Assembly: GCA_946807835.1 (NCBI GenBank)
Contig: OX327711.1
Location: 10,823,501-10,887,500 of the forward strand
Reading direction: 5' to 3'
From: Ailanthus altissimus
Lineage: Eukaryota; Streptophyta; Magnoliopsida; Sapindales; Simaroubaceae
Length of the DNA: 64,000 nucleotides
This document shows, one piece after another, positions 37,407 through 50,059 of this stretch (the first letter of the stretch is position 1; every line of letters starts with the position of its first letter). The notes below the pieces were generated by a model, which worked only from the letters and a program-made list of their open reading frames with translations, ran no database searches and had not been told where the DNA came from. Both the position numbers and the translations under genes were made by a program.

Positions 37407-38290
37407 TATGTTGTATCCACTTAACATACCACGTGTTCTTACTATTTACACTTTTCATCAAAAAACGTCTAGGATATCTCAGCATCTGCATATTTAGCGC
37501 GTTATCGGTTATTATTTAAAAACATATTGCATAATATAAATGAATGATATTTTACGGGTGTCCTAAATAAGCATGATTTTTATATATTTTACAAAAATAA
37601 AAAATTACAAACAACATCATATATGTTGTATCCCACTTTATATATCACGTGTTCCTACTATTTGTAATTTTCACCAATAAAAGTCTAGTATATTCTCACT
37701 TTTATATACTTAGCTCGTTGTTGGTTATCATTCAAAATATATTATGTAATATAAAGAGATGCTATTTTATTGGTGTCCTAAATAAGTATGGTTTTTATAT
37801 ATTATACAAAAAATAAAAAAAGAAATACAAACAATATCATATATGTTATATCCCTTTTAACGTACCATGTATTATCACTTTTTGAACTTTTCACCAACAA
37901 ACATCTAGGATATCCCTACTTCTACATAGCGCGATGTCGGTTATCATTCAAAAATGTTACATAATATAAAAAAAAAGTTTTATGGGTGTCCTAAATAACA
38001 AGATTATTATAAAACAAAAATTACAAACAACTTATCATGTATATTGTATACCATTTAACTTGGTACGTGTTTTCACTAGTTGTATTTTTCACCAACAAAA
38101 TTCTAGAATATCCTCACTTCTACATAATTTGAAATTTATCAGTTATTCAAAAAATGTTGCATAATATAATATATATGATATTTAATTGGTGTCTTAAATA
38201 ACTATAGTTATTATAAATTACAAAAAAAAAAGAAAATTACTAACAACTTATGTATATTGTATTTGTACTTGCCACCAACTCTAGTGTGAG
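37407..38290 (+). repeat. ~215-bp satellite array, right part (about 4.5 units)
   Basis: TCCTAAATAA boxes at 37561, 37776, 37989 and 38192 (spacing 215, 213, 203). Sequence resumes with CTATGTTGTATCC exactly where the left half stopped. Removing the two insertions and one copy of each target duplication (2869 bp) leaves 218 bp between the boxes at 34474 and 37561, which is one unit. Confidence 0.9.
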
Positions 38291-39159
38291 TATATCACTA
38301 TATTTTGTTGCTAGAAAAGGTAAAGGTAAAGATATTATATATTATTTTTTGGATTCCTTAAGTTTGGTGTTGCAATCCTAATGTTAAGATTTTATTTCTC
38401 TATTTTAACCCATTATGCATCAAATTATGGGTGCACAATTTTCAATTTATGTATGTCTCCAGCTTTACAAAATATTTTCCTTGTTTTGGCACTTATGGTC
38501 AACTTAAGTGTGAGTATATCTCCACTGTTAAAGATTCAGGGATGAAGATTATTATAGTGTCCCAAAGTTGTCTTGTTTTTCGAAGTTTAGGCTTGCAACT
38601 CCGAGTTTAAACAATACGTTTTGATTCACTTTCACTAGTAAATGTACCAACTTGTTGGTGCATAATCACTGTCTTAGATATATCCCCACTTATAGGAATA
38701 ATATCCCTTATTTAAGTACTTCTCACCCACTATATTATGCATATATCCACACTATAGCTTGCTTCAATAAATGAAGGTAAATATATTATTGTAATTTAGT
38801 CTTAATTTTTCAAGTTGTGGGCACACAATAACTGCTTGATAAATGTTTCCACTTATTCGTACGATGACCCTAGTATTTGTACATTTCACCAACTGAAATG
38901 TGAGTACATCCCTACTAATAGATAATTGAATATATGTATAAATAAATAATCTTAATTAGTTAGTAATATATAATATTAATTAATTGAAGATTTGTAATTA
39001 TTAATTTATCACTATTAATAAAAATCTTTTAGAAATTTAACAAATGTTTTAAATTATTATTTGTGTATTTAATTTTTTCTATTTTCTTTAATATGTGTAA
39101 CATGTTTTGTAAACTATACAATATATATATATTTAAAAGGAATAAGATATAATATATTT
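38291..39159. other. Diverged edge of the satellite and AT-rich DNA
   Basis: Short boxes resembling CACCAACT..TGTGAGTATATC recur near 38265-38300, 38505-38525 and 38885-38915. They suggest older, degraded repeat units. No gene was seen. Confidence 0.45.
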
Positions 39160-39675
39160 TTAAAATCAGAAATAGATTTAAAATTATAACATTTCATGTA
39201 ATTGAAATTGAACTTGGAATTTGAATTATAATATTTAATGCAATTGAAATTGAATTTAAAATTGGAATTGTTATTATAATATTTAATATAATTAAAATTA
39301 GAATTGAATTTAAAATTTTAACATTTAATGTAATTGAAATTAAATTCTAATCAGAATTAGATTATTTAATGTAATTAAAATTTAAATTAAAATTAGAATT
39401 ATAACATTTAACGTAATTGAAATTAAAATTAGACTTGGAGTTATAACACTTAATGTAATTGAAATCAAAATTGAAATCAAAATTATAACATTTAACATAA
39501 TTGAAATTGAAATTAGAATATTTAACGTAATTGAAATTTAAATTAGATTGAAAATTATTACATATAATGAAATTGTAATTGAAATTAGAATTGGAATAAA
39601 TACATTTAACGCAATTGAAATTGAAATCGAATTTGAAATTGAAATTATAATATTTAACGTAATTGAAATTGATGA
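39160..39675 (+). repeat. ~42-bp AT-rich minisatellite (about 12 copies)
   Basis: The box ATTTAATGTAATTGAAATT and variants recur near 39193, 39232, 39280, 39322, 39364, 39406, 39447, 39489, 39519, 39561, 39603 and 39651. The usual spacing is about 42 bp. The long minus-strand open frame here (39362-39682, Asn/Phe/Tyr-rich repeats) is a by-product of the repeat. Confidence 0.85.
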
Positions 39676-39749
39676 AGGTCATTCCTTCCTCCTCACATTA
39701 AGTAGTAATATGTACTAGCAACTAGAAGAGAAACAGTAGTTATTAAAGG

Positions 39750-41640
39750 AAAACAAATCCAAGCAAAATAATGTTATACTAACTCATTGAAACCACCGAA
39801 AGAAACAAAGAAGGCTTTTGCAGGAGCTAAAAAGAGGAAGGAAAAGAAGGAAAGACTAATAAGGCATAACTATAAAACAATACTAAGGCTCTTACTTCAT
39901 TATAGGAGGCATCACCTCTAAAATAGCAATTACAAGATGTATGGCCACAGGCTCTTCCTTAGGAAGAAGAATGGATGGAATATTATATTGTACTCTATAT
40001 AGAAAAGATGAAGGAAGTATAATTAGATCCTTTGGTAGCTAAAAGAAAGGTGTTGTCAGGCACCAACTTGAATGAAAAAGAGATAAAGCAATAATAGACT
40101 TACTAATGAGGTACTAGGACATTTTTTCTTGGTCCTACAGAGACATGCCTAGGATGGACCATAAAGTAATGAGTCATAAAATAAGTATCAAGAAAGGCTA
40201 CCCTCTAATTAGATAGAGGCAGAAAAGTTTTGCTACAGAAGATTATTAGAGACAAGATTGATAAGCTGCTAGAAGTAAGTTTCATCCATGAAGTTCAATA
40301 ACTATATTGGCTAGCTAATGTAGTGGTTGTATTAAAAAAGAATAGGAATAGGCAGGTCTACATGGATTATATAGATCTTAATAAAGTAACTCTGAAAGAT
40401 TCCTTCTCACTCTTTAATATCGATAAGATGGTAGATGAAATGATTAGCTATGAGAGGCAAACTTTTTTGGATGCTTATAGTGGATATAATCAAATCAAAA
40501 TAGACCAAAAGAACGAGGAGAAAACTAGATTTGTGACTGAACAAGGAACCTGTTGCTATAAAGTAATGCCTTTTAGTATAAAGAACACTAGAGCTACCTT
40601 TTTAATGGCTTGTTACTAAGGTCTTTAAGAAGCTTGTTAGAAGAATTGTGGAGGCTTACATCGACAATATGCTGGCCAAAAGTAAGAAAGTAAAATATCA
40701 TATTACATATATATGAAAAGTGTTCAATGTCCTACAAGAATATTGGATTCAACTAAGTATAAAAAGGATCTCATCCAAAACCTTTCTAAAGCATGTGGTT
40801 AACACAAAAAGGATTGAAACGGAACTATCACAGGTTCAACCCTTAGGAGCAACACCATTCTGAAGATACCAAAAGAATTACAAATATTGATCGAAAATAT
40901 CACAACACTCATTAGGTTCATGTTTAAGATATCCGACAAGTGCAAACTCTTCTTCCAAGTCATCAAAGCCAAGAATATGCATTCATGGGGCTGAAATAAA
41001 TACAAGTGCTTTAGCACCTAAGGGAGTACCTAAGGAAACCTCATATCCTTTTTTTTTTTAATGAGACATAATTTCTTTATCTTGTAGTTTCTAGGGTAAC
41101 AGTCAGTGCAGTTCTATTCTAGAAAGCAGAAAGATAGCAAATACTAATCTTCTATACCAATAAGATATTGTTGGATGTTGAGACAAGATATGTTGTAGCG
41201 GAAAAGCTTGTCTTTAGCCTCATGCAAGCCAAAAACACGTTCAAACACTACTTTAAATCATCATTGTATACACCTCTTACTCTTTGAAACACATATTATT
41301 GAGACTTAATGCCATAGGAATGGTTACCAAGATGATGATAAGGCTTATCCAGGTGGATATAGAATACAGACTAAGGATCGTGATCAAAGGACAAGTTATG
41401 GTTGACTTTAATGAGAACCAATCATAGAAGATGACACTTTGTCACTTAAATCTGCAAAAACAACGGAACCATGGCAGATGCATAAAGACAAGTCCTCTAA
41501 CCAAAAAGGACCAGGACTAAAAATTAGAGTCAAAAGTTTGAAAGGTCTCATCCTTGAACATGCGATCAAATTTCTATTAGTAATGTCTAACAACGAAGCT
41601 GAGTATGAAACAATGATCAAAATCTTGGCCATATGACTAA
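39750..41640 (+). pseudogene. Tat-type Ty3/gypsy pol remnant (copy 1)
   Basis: Read across stops: a DIFSWSYRDMPRMD segment before reverse transcriptase (~40110); reverse transcriptase with FLDAYSGYNQIK and a damaged catalytic box AYIDN (40322-40700); RNase H with ILLDVETRY (~41155-41180); and the second, archaeal-type RNase H ending SNNEAEYETM (41450-41636). Two RNase H domains are characteristic of the Tat lineage. The sequence stops at the LTR fragment starting near 41668, so integrase is missing here. Confidence 0.85.
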
Positions 41641-41667
41641 CTAATGATTAAGAAACTATAAATATAT

Positions 41668-43025
41668 TGAAATTTGTGCTTATGTGTCATCCCTTTATAT
41701 ATAAATATTTGTTTAATATTTATACTAGTATTATCATTTCATTAAATTGCTAATTATATTTTGTATATGGTAAGAAGTTTATAACGTTTCAGACATTGTA
41801 TGATCCGAAAGAGTTCATATCTGGTCTAAAGAAGTTAAAATCAATGCTAATAATTAGCAACACTGAGAGTTATAAATGCTAAAAATTAGCACTAATAAGA
41901 GTTACCAGGTTATAAGAGTCAGCAATATCTAAAGAGTTAGAGTCTTATTTGAAATGGGACAAAGACCTGAGAATATATTAGTAATGATGTAGTTGTAAAG
42001 AGTTGCAAATAATGTTATAAAATATCATTATACAAATATGTTCTCAAATATTATATTCCTGATCTGTATTCACTGATGCTGGATTGTCAGTGAATACTTT
42101 AATAAATATATAGATCAATGTATAACTATATCTGGATGGTTCAGATAGTTAGTCTTAATAGACCATGAGTTTAGTGGAAGCTTGTATAGAGATACAGGTA
42201 TTCAGTAAGGACTGAATATTGGACAGACTCATAAAGATCTTCAATAGACATCCCATAAAGCCATCAATAAAGGGTCTTTCGAGTTGAGTAGTATTCGTAG
42301 TCTTTTAACCTGAGTGCTATGGTAGGCTTGTGAGTGATTCACCATACTTTGGTTTCACAGATATCAGAAACCTTTCATGGTCTGACCGCTGAGTGTCGCT
42401 GGGTATGGTTTAATACTCATGGAGTCTGGTGTGCATAGATATGGGATTCATCAGCTCATTTAGGTGAGTAATATATTATAACGCTCTAAGATTGTATTTC
42501 AGAAAGTCTTATGGGCATAAGCAGTAATTTTTGAGAAAAGAGTTTAACCCTAAGGATAAATAATATCACAAAAGTATTTGGCAATATTATTTATTGAAAT
42601 ACAATTCTAAAGATAAGCTTTTGGTCGAGCATATAGAGATTTGACAGTGTTGATCTATACCTCCGCTCTAACCGAATATAAATGATGGAGGGATTATACG
42701 AATATGTTATAACCTCAACTTGCATAGTCTAATAGGTCGCTTTGTAATATCCGTAATGTGTGTGTGGGGCATCGTTTATAGACGTATGGAACAATTTCAT
42801 ATGACAATTCAGATGTGGATCTAGAGAATCTCACAATATGAAGTGTACTTGTTGTGCACTGGGGCAACATTATGGATTGAACAATTTCATCCTAGAAATT
42901 CTAACAAATCGAAAATATATTTCAGAGTTTCTCGGGTTATACACTTGTCTAGACTTAAATATTAAGTGTATCATTTAATTAGTTGGCAAGAGTTATTAAC
43001 TAATTAAATGTTAACAAGTGGCACA
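41668..43025 (+). mobile_element. LTR fragment, same family as the 34.5-36.4 kb solo LTR
   Basis: From TGAAATTTGTGCTTATGTGT onward this region is similar over ~1.3 kb to the complement of 35150-36376. Shared blocks include GACCATGAGTTTAGTG, TTATGGTCTGACCGCTG-like and AATATGAAGTGTACT. The last ~600 bp of the family are missing; the similarity stops just before Tat gag sequence. It is truncated or recombined, and no target duplication can be given. Confidence 0.65.
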
Positions 43026-43099
43026 ATTTTGTTCTATAAATCGTTTCACCATGAATTCACCCATTAACCATGTTAGTAAATTAATTAGGGTTCTCTAGA

Positions 43100-43900
43100 A
43101 GGCAAGGTTGAACACTGCTGCTAACTAGGAAACTAGTTCGGAGCTCCTAAGCATTAAAGAGAAGGAAGACATGAAGGGATCTATCCTGAAAGAAGTGGAA
43201 AATATGTATGCTCAGAAGAACAGAACGGAGTATATGGATAATGTTTCCGTAATGGCAAAAAGGGTAAACTAGGATCCTTTTACTGACCCCATAAAGCTTC
43301 TCCCAAAGTTAGATAAATTCAGCGTCCCAAATTATCAATTTGTTTATAGAACTGGTGACCTAGAGGAACACATCCTCCATTTAAAGTCCAGGATAATCAT
43401 GCATGCCTACGATAGGGCGTTGAAGTACATAATGTTTCCTTCAAGTATGAAATGACCTACAAATCTGGTTTCGAAACTTGAAGCCGAATTTTATCACTTC
43501 ATTTTAGGAGTTGACCGAATAGTTCATCAAACAATATTTGTAGAACTAAAAAAGCAAGAAAACCACATCAGATTTATTTTCGATGAGGCAAAATGACGTA
43601 GAATCCATTCGAAGCTTCTTCCAATACTTCAACAGAGAATTAAGCGACTTAGGGAGTTATGACTTAGAAATAGCGGCGCAAGTTTATAAGAAGGTCGTCA
43701 AATCATTCATTCCCTACCATAAGTATCTAGTTTGTAAGAATTTCCCCACTTTCAAATTAATTAACCAAAAATCCATGCAATGGATCAGAGAGGAGGAAGT
43801 CAAAATTGCATCATAAAAAGCCTTTGTCATCATGGTAAAGAAGGTTGAGAAGACGCCTCCAAAGCTAAAACAAGAAATGAACCAACAACAGGGGAAGCAT
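43100..43900 (+). pseudogene. Tat-type gypsy gag remnant
   Basis: The reading frame with DPFTDPIKLLPKLDKF and LVSKLEAEFYHF (43275-43500), then the open piece 43583-43816 (QNDVESIRSFFQYFNREL), matches plant Tat gag proteins, whose capsid domain has a related RETETLRSFVKRFN pattern. Several stops and shifts break it. No 5' LTR of the same family is visible upstream. Confidence 0.7.
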
Positions 43901-44449
43901 CCTAGACTCTAGGGAAATAGGGGAACTGATAAAAGGCCACAAGGGCTTACATAGAATTTAATCCCTATAAATACCCCGGCAGAGCAAATATGAGTAAACT
44001 TGAAGGGTACTAGAATATTTTGGATATCAGCACTAATATAGAGCCTATGGAGAAAAGAGACTGAACGAAGCATTGCTCATTTCACAATAATTATGGCCAC
44101 ACTATCTAGAGCTGCAGAGCCCTATGGTTCCAGATCCACCAGCTAGTGAGTAAACGTCGACTAAAAGAATACAGAATAGACACTAGCATAACCTCAGAAC
44201 CAATAAAGGTTCCTGCAAACCAAAACCAAATAGAGGATGCAAATATACCGATCCTCAACATCATTCACTGAACCATATTTGATTAGGACAACACATCTAA
44301 GGTCGCACAACCACTAGAAGAATGGGTAGATGAATCCTCACTCCTTGTACTTAAAGGACCACAAGAAGTAGAAGAATCAATAGAAGCAGTAGTATCCTAA
44401 CAGTTGATTATCCGCTACTATGTATAAGTTGTGCATGGAAGACACTCGA

Positions 44450-47400
44450 AAAGGTCAAAAACTATAAGGGAATAGAAACCTTTGTTTCAAAAACCGTTAA
44501 AGATCTGGTGTTGTGGAGTCACTGAGATCTTCACCTTGTAAGCCACTAGTTAAGAACTCAAGGAAATCAGATTCTTGAAAGAAGATTTGGCTAAATCATC
44601 ATGCCCCATCTGGAGTCACTGAGATCTTTACCTTATAAGCCGCTAACGTCCTTCTTTCCGATGGAGGCGGGGATTCCAAATAACAATTAGGTGATCAAAG
44701 GATAAAGAGGGTTCCATCAGAAAAAGAATATATATCACTGAGCATGAAAAAGGCAGAAGAAGCATTCTTAGATCCTATGGCCCCCGATTGAAAGTTTCTC
44801 CTTGAAACGTGTTTAACTAAAGGAGAATGGAAACAAATAGTAGAACTCTTGATATAAAAACAAAGATACATTTGCCTAAAGTCACATAGACATGGTCAGT
44901 ATCGACCCTGAAGTAATGTGCCACAGATTGAATATCCAAGAAAGATACACATTTGTAAGGCAAAAGAAAAGACACTTTGCACTTGAAAGGAACTAAATAA
45001 TCAGTAACGAGGTAGACTGACTACGCAAAAATAGGTTCATCAAGGAAGTAAAATCCCTTGAATGGCTTTCTAGCGTAGTATTTATTAGGAAGAAGAATAG
45101 AAAGCAAAAAACTTGTGTAGATTATATGAATCTAAACAAAGTCACACCAAAATATTCCTTCCCTTTGCCAAAGATATATCAAATAGTAGATGCCACCACT
45201 GGATACTAGCGCTTGTCATTCCTCGATGCTTATAGTTGTTACAACTAGACTAGGATGGAAAATAAAGATGAAGAGAAAACCAACTTCATCACAGAGTGAG
45301 GAACATATTGTTACAAAGTAATACCCTTCGGCCTCAAATACGTTAGTGCCACATTCCAAAGACTTGTACACAAAGTCTTTGAAAACCTAATAGGGCAAAT
45401 AGTGGAAGCATATATCGATGATACTATGGTCAAAAGCAAAAAAGCAAAAAACCATCACAAACCTACAGAAAGTCTTTGATGTCCTACATAAGACGGGGTA
45501 CGATTAAACCCAATAAAATGCATCTTCAAGATCTTATCCGGAACCTTTTCAGAGTACAGAGTTAGAGCATCAGGGATTAATGTAGAATCATCCTATATTC
45601 AAGCTATGTAGAATTTAACGGTCCTACATATTCTCAAAGAAATCCAAGTATTAACTAAGAGAATCGTAGCCCTAAACAGATTCATCTCGAAGATGTCAGA
45701 TAAATGCAGACCATTCTTTCAAGCGCTGAAAGTTAAGAAGGGAGATAACTAGGGTCTTGCTCAAACCAAGGCTTTACAAAAACTAAAAGAGTATTTAAAA
45801 ATCCCTTCAATACTCTTGACATCACTTCCCAACAAGACCATATATCTCTACCTGGCTGTATCCACTAAAATGATTAGCGTAGCTCTAATATGAAAGGAAG
45901 AGAGCCAACAAAAAATAATATTTTACACCAGCAAAGCTCTTATAGGCCCAAAAGCCCGTTATTCAACTGCATAAAAACTTATCCTAGCACTTACTCATGC
46001 GGAGGCAAAGGATAAACTCCGTCACTACTTTGAGGCATATTCAATTATGGTGTACACTTTCAACCAGATTAAACAGATCTTGTCCAAATTAAATATCATG
46101 GGAAGAGTGAGAAAGATGGCCATAGGACTAATTCACTTGGATATAAGCTTTCGACCTCGCATGTCCATCAAAGGACAAGCTCTTGTTGATTTTCTGATTG
46201 AGTGCGAACTCGAAGCGCTTGATGATTCATTGCTTCTAAATTTCAAACACCTCATATAAACTTATAGGATGTACATTGATGAAGCATTCAATAACAAGGG
46301 GCGGGACTAGGAATACATCTGTACAACCTAAAAGGTCTGATACTAAAAACGCTGTAAAACTTTGAACCCTCATATCCAATAATAAAGATAAATATAAAGC
46401 TTTGATTGAAAGACTAAACATAGCCCAAGCCCTCTCAATTAAGAGCTTGATAATAAAAACCAATTCCACGCTCATCACTTTCTAGTAGAATGGAGAATGC
46501 AAGATAAATGAGGAAAGGATGCAAAAAATCTTAACTATAGTGAAGTAGATTACGTTCAATTTCCAAAGCATCACCTTTGAATAGGTTCCAAGAGAGGAAA
46601 ATGCGAAAGTAGACAAGCTACCAAAAGAAGCTTCTTTCACAAACTCTTCCCTAATTAGAATGGTTCCCTTAACAGGAAGGAAAATATTAGAACTAAAGAT
46701 GATGACAAAGAGGATCCGGCAACCAAAAGCATACTCAAAATCACAACCAAAATAGGTTGGATGACCCATTACATTAAGTATTTGAAAGAAGAAAAGCTTC
46801 TTGAAGATAGAAAAGAAGCTAGGAGTCCTCAAGAAAGAGCTGAAAGATTCACCATCATCGATGATCATTTGTATAAAAGGTCTTTCTCAAGTATCTACAT
46901 GAGGTATGTAAGGATTGAAAAAGGAAACCAGATTATGAAAGTGATACACGAAGGATCGTATAAGAACCATGCAAGTGTAGGGATCATAGCCCATAAAGTA
47001 ATGCAGCATGGATACTCCTGGCCATCAATCAAAAGAGACGTTGTAAAATACGTTAAGGAATTGTAAAAGGTGCTAAAAGCACGGTACACTCATTCACCAG
47101 TCTACTAACAACCTTAATACAATTTCCAAACCCTAGCCATTTATACAGAGGGGATGGATGTTGTGGGACTACTCCTAACTGCTGTAAGAGGGAAATGGTT
47201 TATTTTATTAGCCACTGACTATTTCAGTAAGTGGGTCGAAGTAGAGGCTTATAGCAACCTCACCGGAATCGAAGTAAAGAACTTTATTTAGAAGAATCTT
47301 ATCACCAAGTTCAGTATGCCATAAATAATCGTATCTGAGAACGGGAAACAATTTGTAAGCATAATTGTTACTTCATTTTGTAATAAATTCAAAATATAAC

Positions 47401-48005
47401 AATGTTTTTCCTCTTATAGCTATCAACAGGGGAATGGTCAAGTTAAAATCTCCAATTGAACGATCTTTACAATGCTTTAGAAGAGACTAGAGCAAAAAAA
47501 GAGCAGATGACTCAAAGAGCTTTTAAGAGTGCTCTGGGCTACAAAATGACCAAGAACAGATCAACGAAAATCTCTCCATATTTTCTAGTGTATTAGATAG
47601 AAGCAGTGCTTTTCATGAAAGCTTTCATCCCAACTCTAAGGATGACGACCATATAATTGGAACTAAACGATGAAGCATTGTCTATGGTAAAAGATCTAAT
47701 AGATGAAGTTAGAGAAATTGCGGTAATCCATGCTATAGTTTATAAAGCTAAGATGAAAAGACATTATAGTAACAGAATTAGGAAGTGTGAGCTTAATGAA
47801 GGTGGCCTCATATTGCGAGAAGCACTCGACATTAACAAATAAGACAGTGCTAGCAAGATGGCAGAAACACTGCTTCTATAAAATCATATGGAAAGGTTTC
47901 TATAAAATCATATAGAAGCTAGATAAGAGAGCCTTCCTACTACAAGATATGGACGGGAACCTGATCGCAACTCTCTGGAATATATTAAATCTAAGAAAGT
48001 TCTAT
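44450..48005 (+). pseudogene. Tat-type gypsy pol remnant (copy 2)
   Basis: In order: DTFAWSHIDM (~44866); reverse transcriptase with CVDYMNLNKVTPK and AYIDDTMVKSK (45110-45445, YIDD box kept); RNase H with YTSKALIGPKARYST (45925-45975); RPRMSIKGQALVDF linker; second RNase H starting MYIDEAFNNKG (~46270); integrase zinc region with VIHEGSYKNH (Cys lost) and GYSWPSIKRD (46940-47045); and integrase core with MDVVGLLL, ATDYFSKWVE and IVSENGKQF (47155-47355). The C-terminus ends near 48000. Many in-frame stops make it inactive. Confidence 0.88.
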
Positions 48006-48159
48006 GTATGACTCTATTCCCTTTATTTTTTTTGTTCCTATATCTCAAATAATTCTCTTATTTAGATTATAATTCAATATTATCACATTACTGATAAAAA
48101 TTATAGACCAACCTCTCTACGTAAGAATCAATAAGATTCTAAACATAGGAAGCATGGTC

Positions 48160-48990
48160 TACCACCGTTACTAAGAGATAAGATGGCCAAATCAATTATC
48201 CACTACCATTTTGGGAAGATGACAAAAAAAAAAAGATTCCCCCAAAACCACGTGTAAGGATCCTATGGCTTCCTATATGAAAAAATAATTTTATTTCATT
48301 ACTAGGAGATGAGACAACCAAAATTAATCCTTTACTATCGTTTTAGGGAGATGGCCAAACAATGATCCCCCAAACCCACATGTAAGGATCCTGTGGCTCC
48401 CTACATGACAGAATGGTTTAGTGCCATTACTATTAAAGGAGACGGCCAAAAGTAATCGTCCACTGTTATCTTTAGGGGAGATGGCTAAAAAACGATCCCC
48501 TCTGACCCACATGTAAGGATCTTATGGTTTTTTACATGACAAAATAGTTTGGTGCCATTATTAGGAGAGGAGAAGGCCAAAACTAATACTCCACTACCTT
48601 TTTGGGGGGATAGTCAAACAACAATCTTCGAAACCCATTTATAAAGATCCTGTGGCTCAGTACATGACAAAATGGTCTAATATCATTAATAGATGAGTAG
48701 ACGGCCAAAAGCAATTGTCTACTACCATTTCAGGGAGATGGCCAAACAATGATCCCCAAGATCTATATGTAAGGATCTTATTGCTCTTTACATGAAAAAA
48801 ATAATCTTGTGCTATCACTAGGAGAGGAGACGACAAAAAATAATCCTTCAATGCCATTCTGGGGAAATGGCCAAAAGAATAATTCCCACAAATTGTATGT
48901 AAAGGGTCATATTACTCCTTACATGACAACAAGGTTCCACGCTACTATGAAGAGACACCTAAAAGTAATCCTCAATTGTCATTATTACTT
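48160..48990 (+). repeat. ~128-bp tandem repeat downstream of Tat pol
   Basis: About six and a half units. The box TAAGGATCCTGTGGCTCC and variants sit at 48255, 48383, 48514, 48642, 48770 and 48900 (spacing 128, 131, 128, 128, 130). Each unit also has GGAGATGGCCAAA. Tandem repeats between pol and the 3' LTR are a known feature of Tat/Ogre elements and a source of new satellites. Confidence 0.9.
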
Positions 48991-49019
48991 TTAGGGGAGA
49001 TAGCCAAAAGCAATTCCTA

Positions 49020-50055
49020 TAATCCACATATGGGAGACTTCCTTACATAGACTCGAACGCATTTAGGTTGGAAACATCCAAAACTTTCTTGTATAGGCTC
49101 AAACGCCTTCACCTTGGAAGTATCCAAGACTTCCTGAACGAACTTATTAGCCCCACCTTGGAAGTATCAAACTTTAAAAAGGAAGGACTTTCTATACTTT
49201 TACTAGAAACAAAATAAATGTTGTATTCTTGGAAGAGAACTCACAACTTTCCAAGGAAGCACCAATACAGATAAAGAGCAGACCATTATGAGAACTTCCT
49301 TAAAAATACCTTATAGAGGGAACTTTATACTCTTTAAAACAAAGTTTCCTTGGAGACACCTTATTCCTTGAGGAAACATTAGAAAAAAATGAAATGAATC
49401 AAGGACGTCAAAACCTTGACAAAATAAATAGAATATATGACTTTCCTAGAAAGATCATATTCTTTCCTAGGAAACATCATACCCACCCAGGAGGATCGTG
49501 CATCCTTCCCAAAATTATCAAAGCGCCCCCTCAAAGAATCTAGTATCCTTCTAAAATAGGCGAATATCAAACAAATATCGAGAATCACCAAGAAAATAAA
49601 TTCCTAGAGGAAATTCACGCTCATCTAGATTTTCAAGAGGCTTTCTAAAAGGATTTTTCTAGGAACCACGAATACTACAATCTTCCTAGAAGAGAGAATA
49701 CATCTACTAGAAAACTACGACATTTCTTAGAAGAGAAACATAATTAAAAAAAAAGACAAAAAGGTAACTTGGGAAAGGATCCCTACTTAAAAAAGATCAT
49801 CATTTCAAAACACTGCTAAAATATAGAACCTTAACTTAGAAACAAAATAAGAGTTCCAACTAGTATGAAAATAAATTGGGAAAAATAATTCTTATTAAAT
49901 AAAACATCCTCAAGATATATATAACAGAAAAAACACAAGTATTTTTCATTAACTTGCTCCAAATGAGATAAACAAAATACTTGTATTCAATTTCATTAAT
50001 ATGTAATGTTTGGGCTACATATATATTTGCATAATCAAAAAGAAAAGAAAAAACT
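49020..50055 (+). repeat. Degenerate short repeats in the Tat 3' noncoding region
   Basis: Loose repeats of ACCTTGGAAGTATCCAA type (49060-49175) and CCTAGAAGAGAAA type (49220-49740) continue the noncoding part of the element. No clean period could be set and no gene was seen. Confidence 0.45.
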
Positions 50056-50059
50056 ATCA

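Noticed and set aside
39362..39682. 106-codon Asn/Phe/Tyr-rich minus-strand ORF
   Set aside because: It is explained by the 42-bp minisatellite; no start context or protein family supports it.
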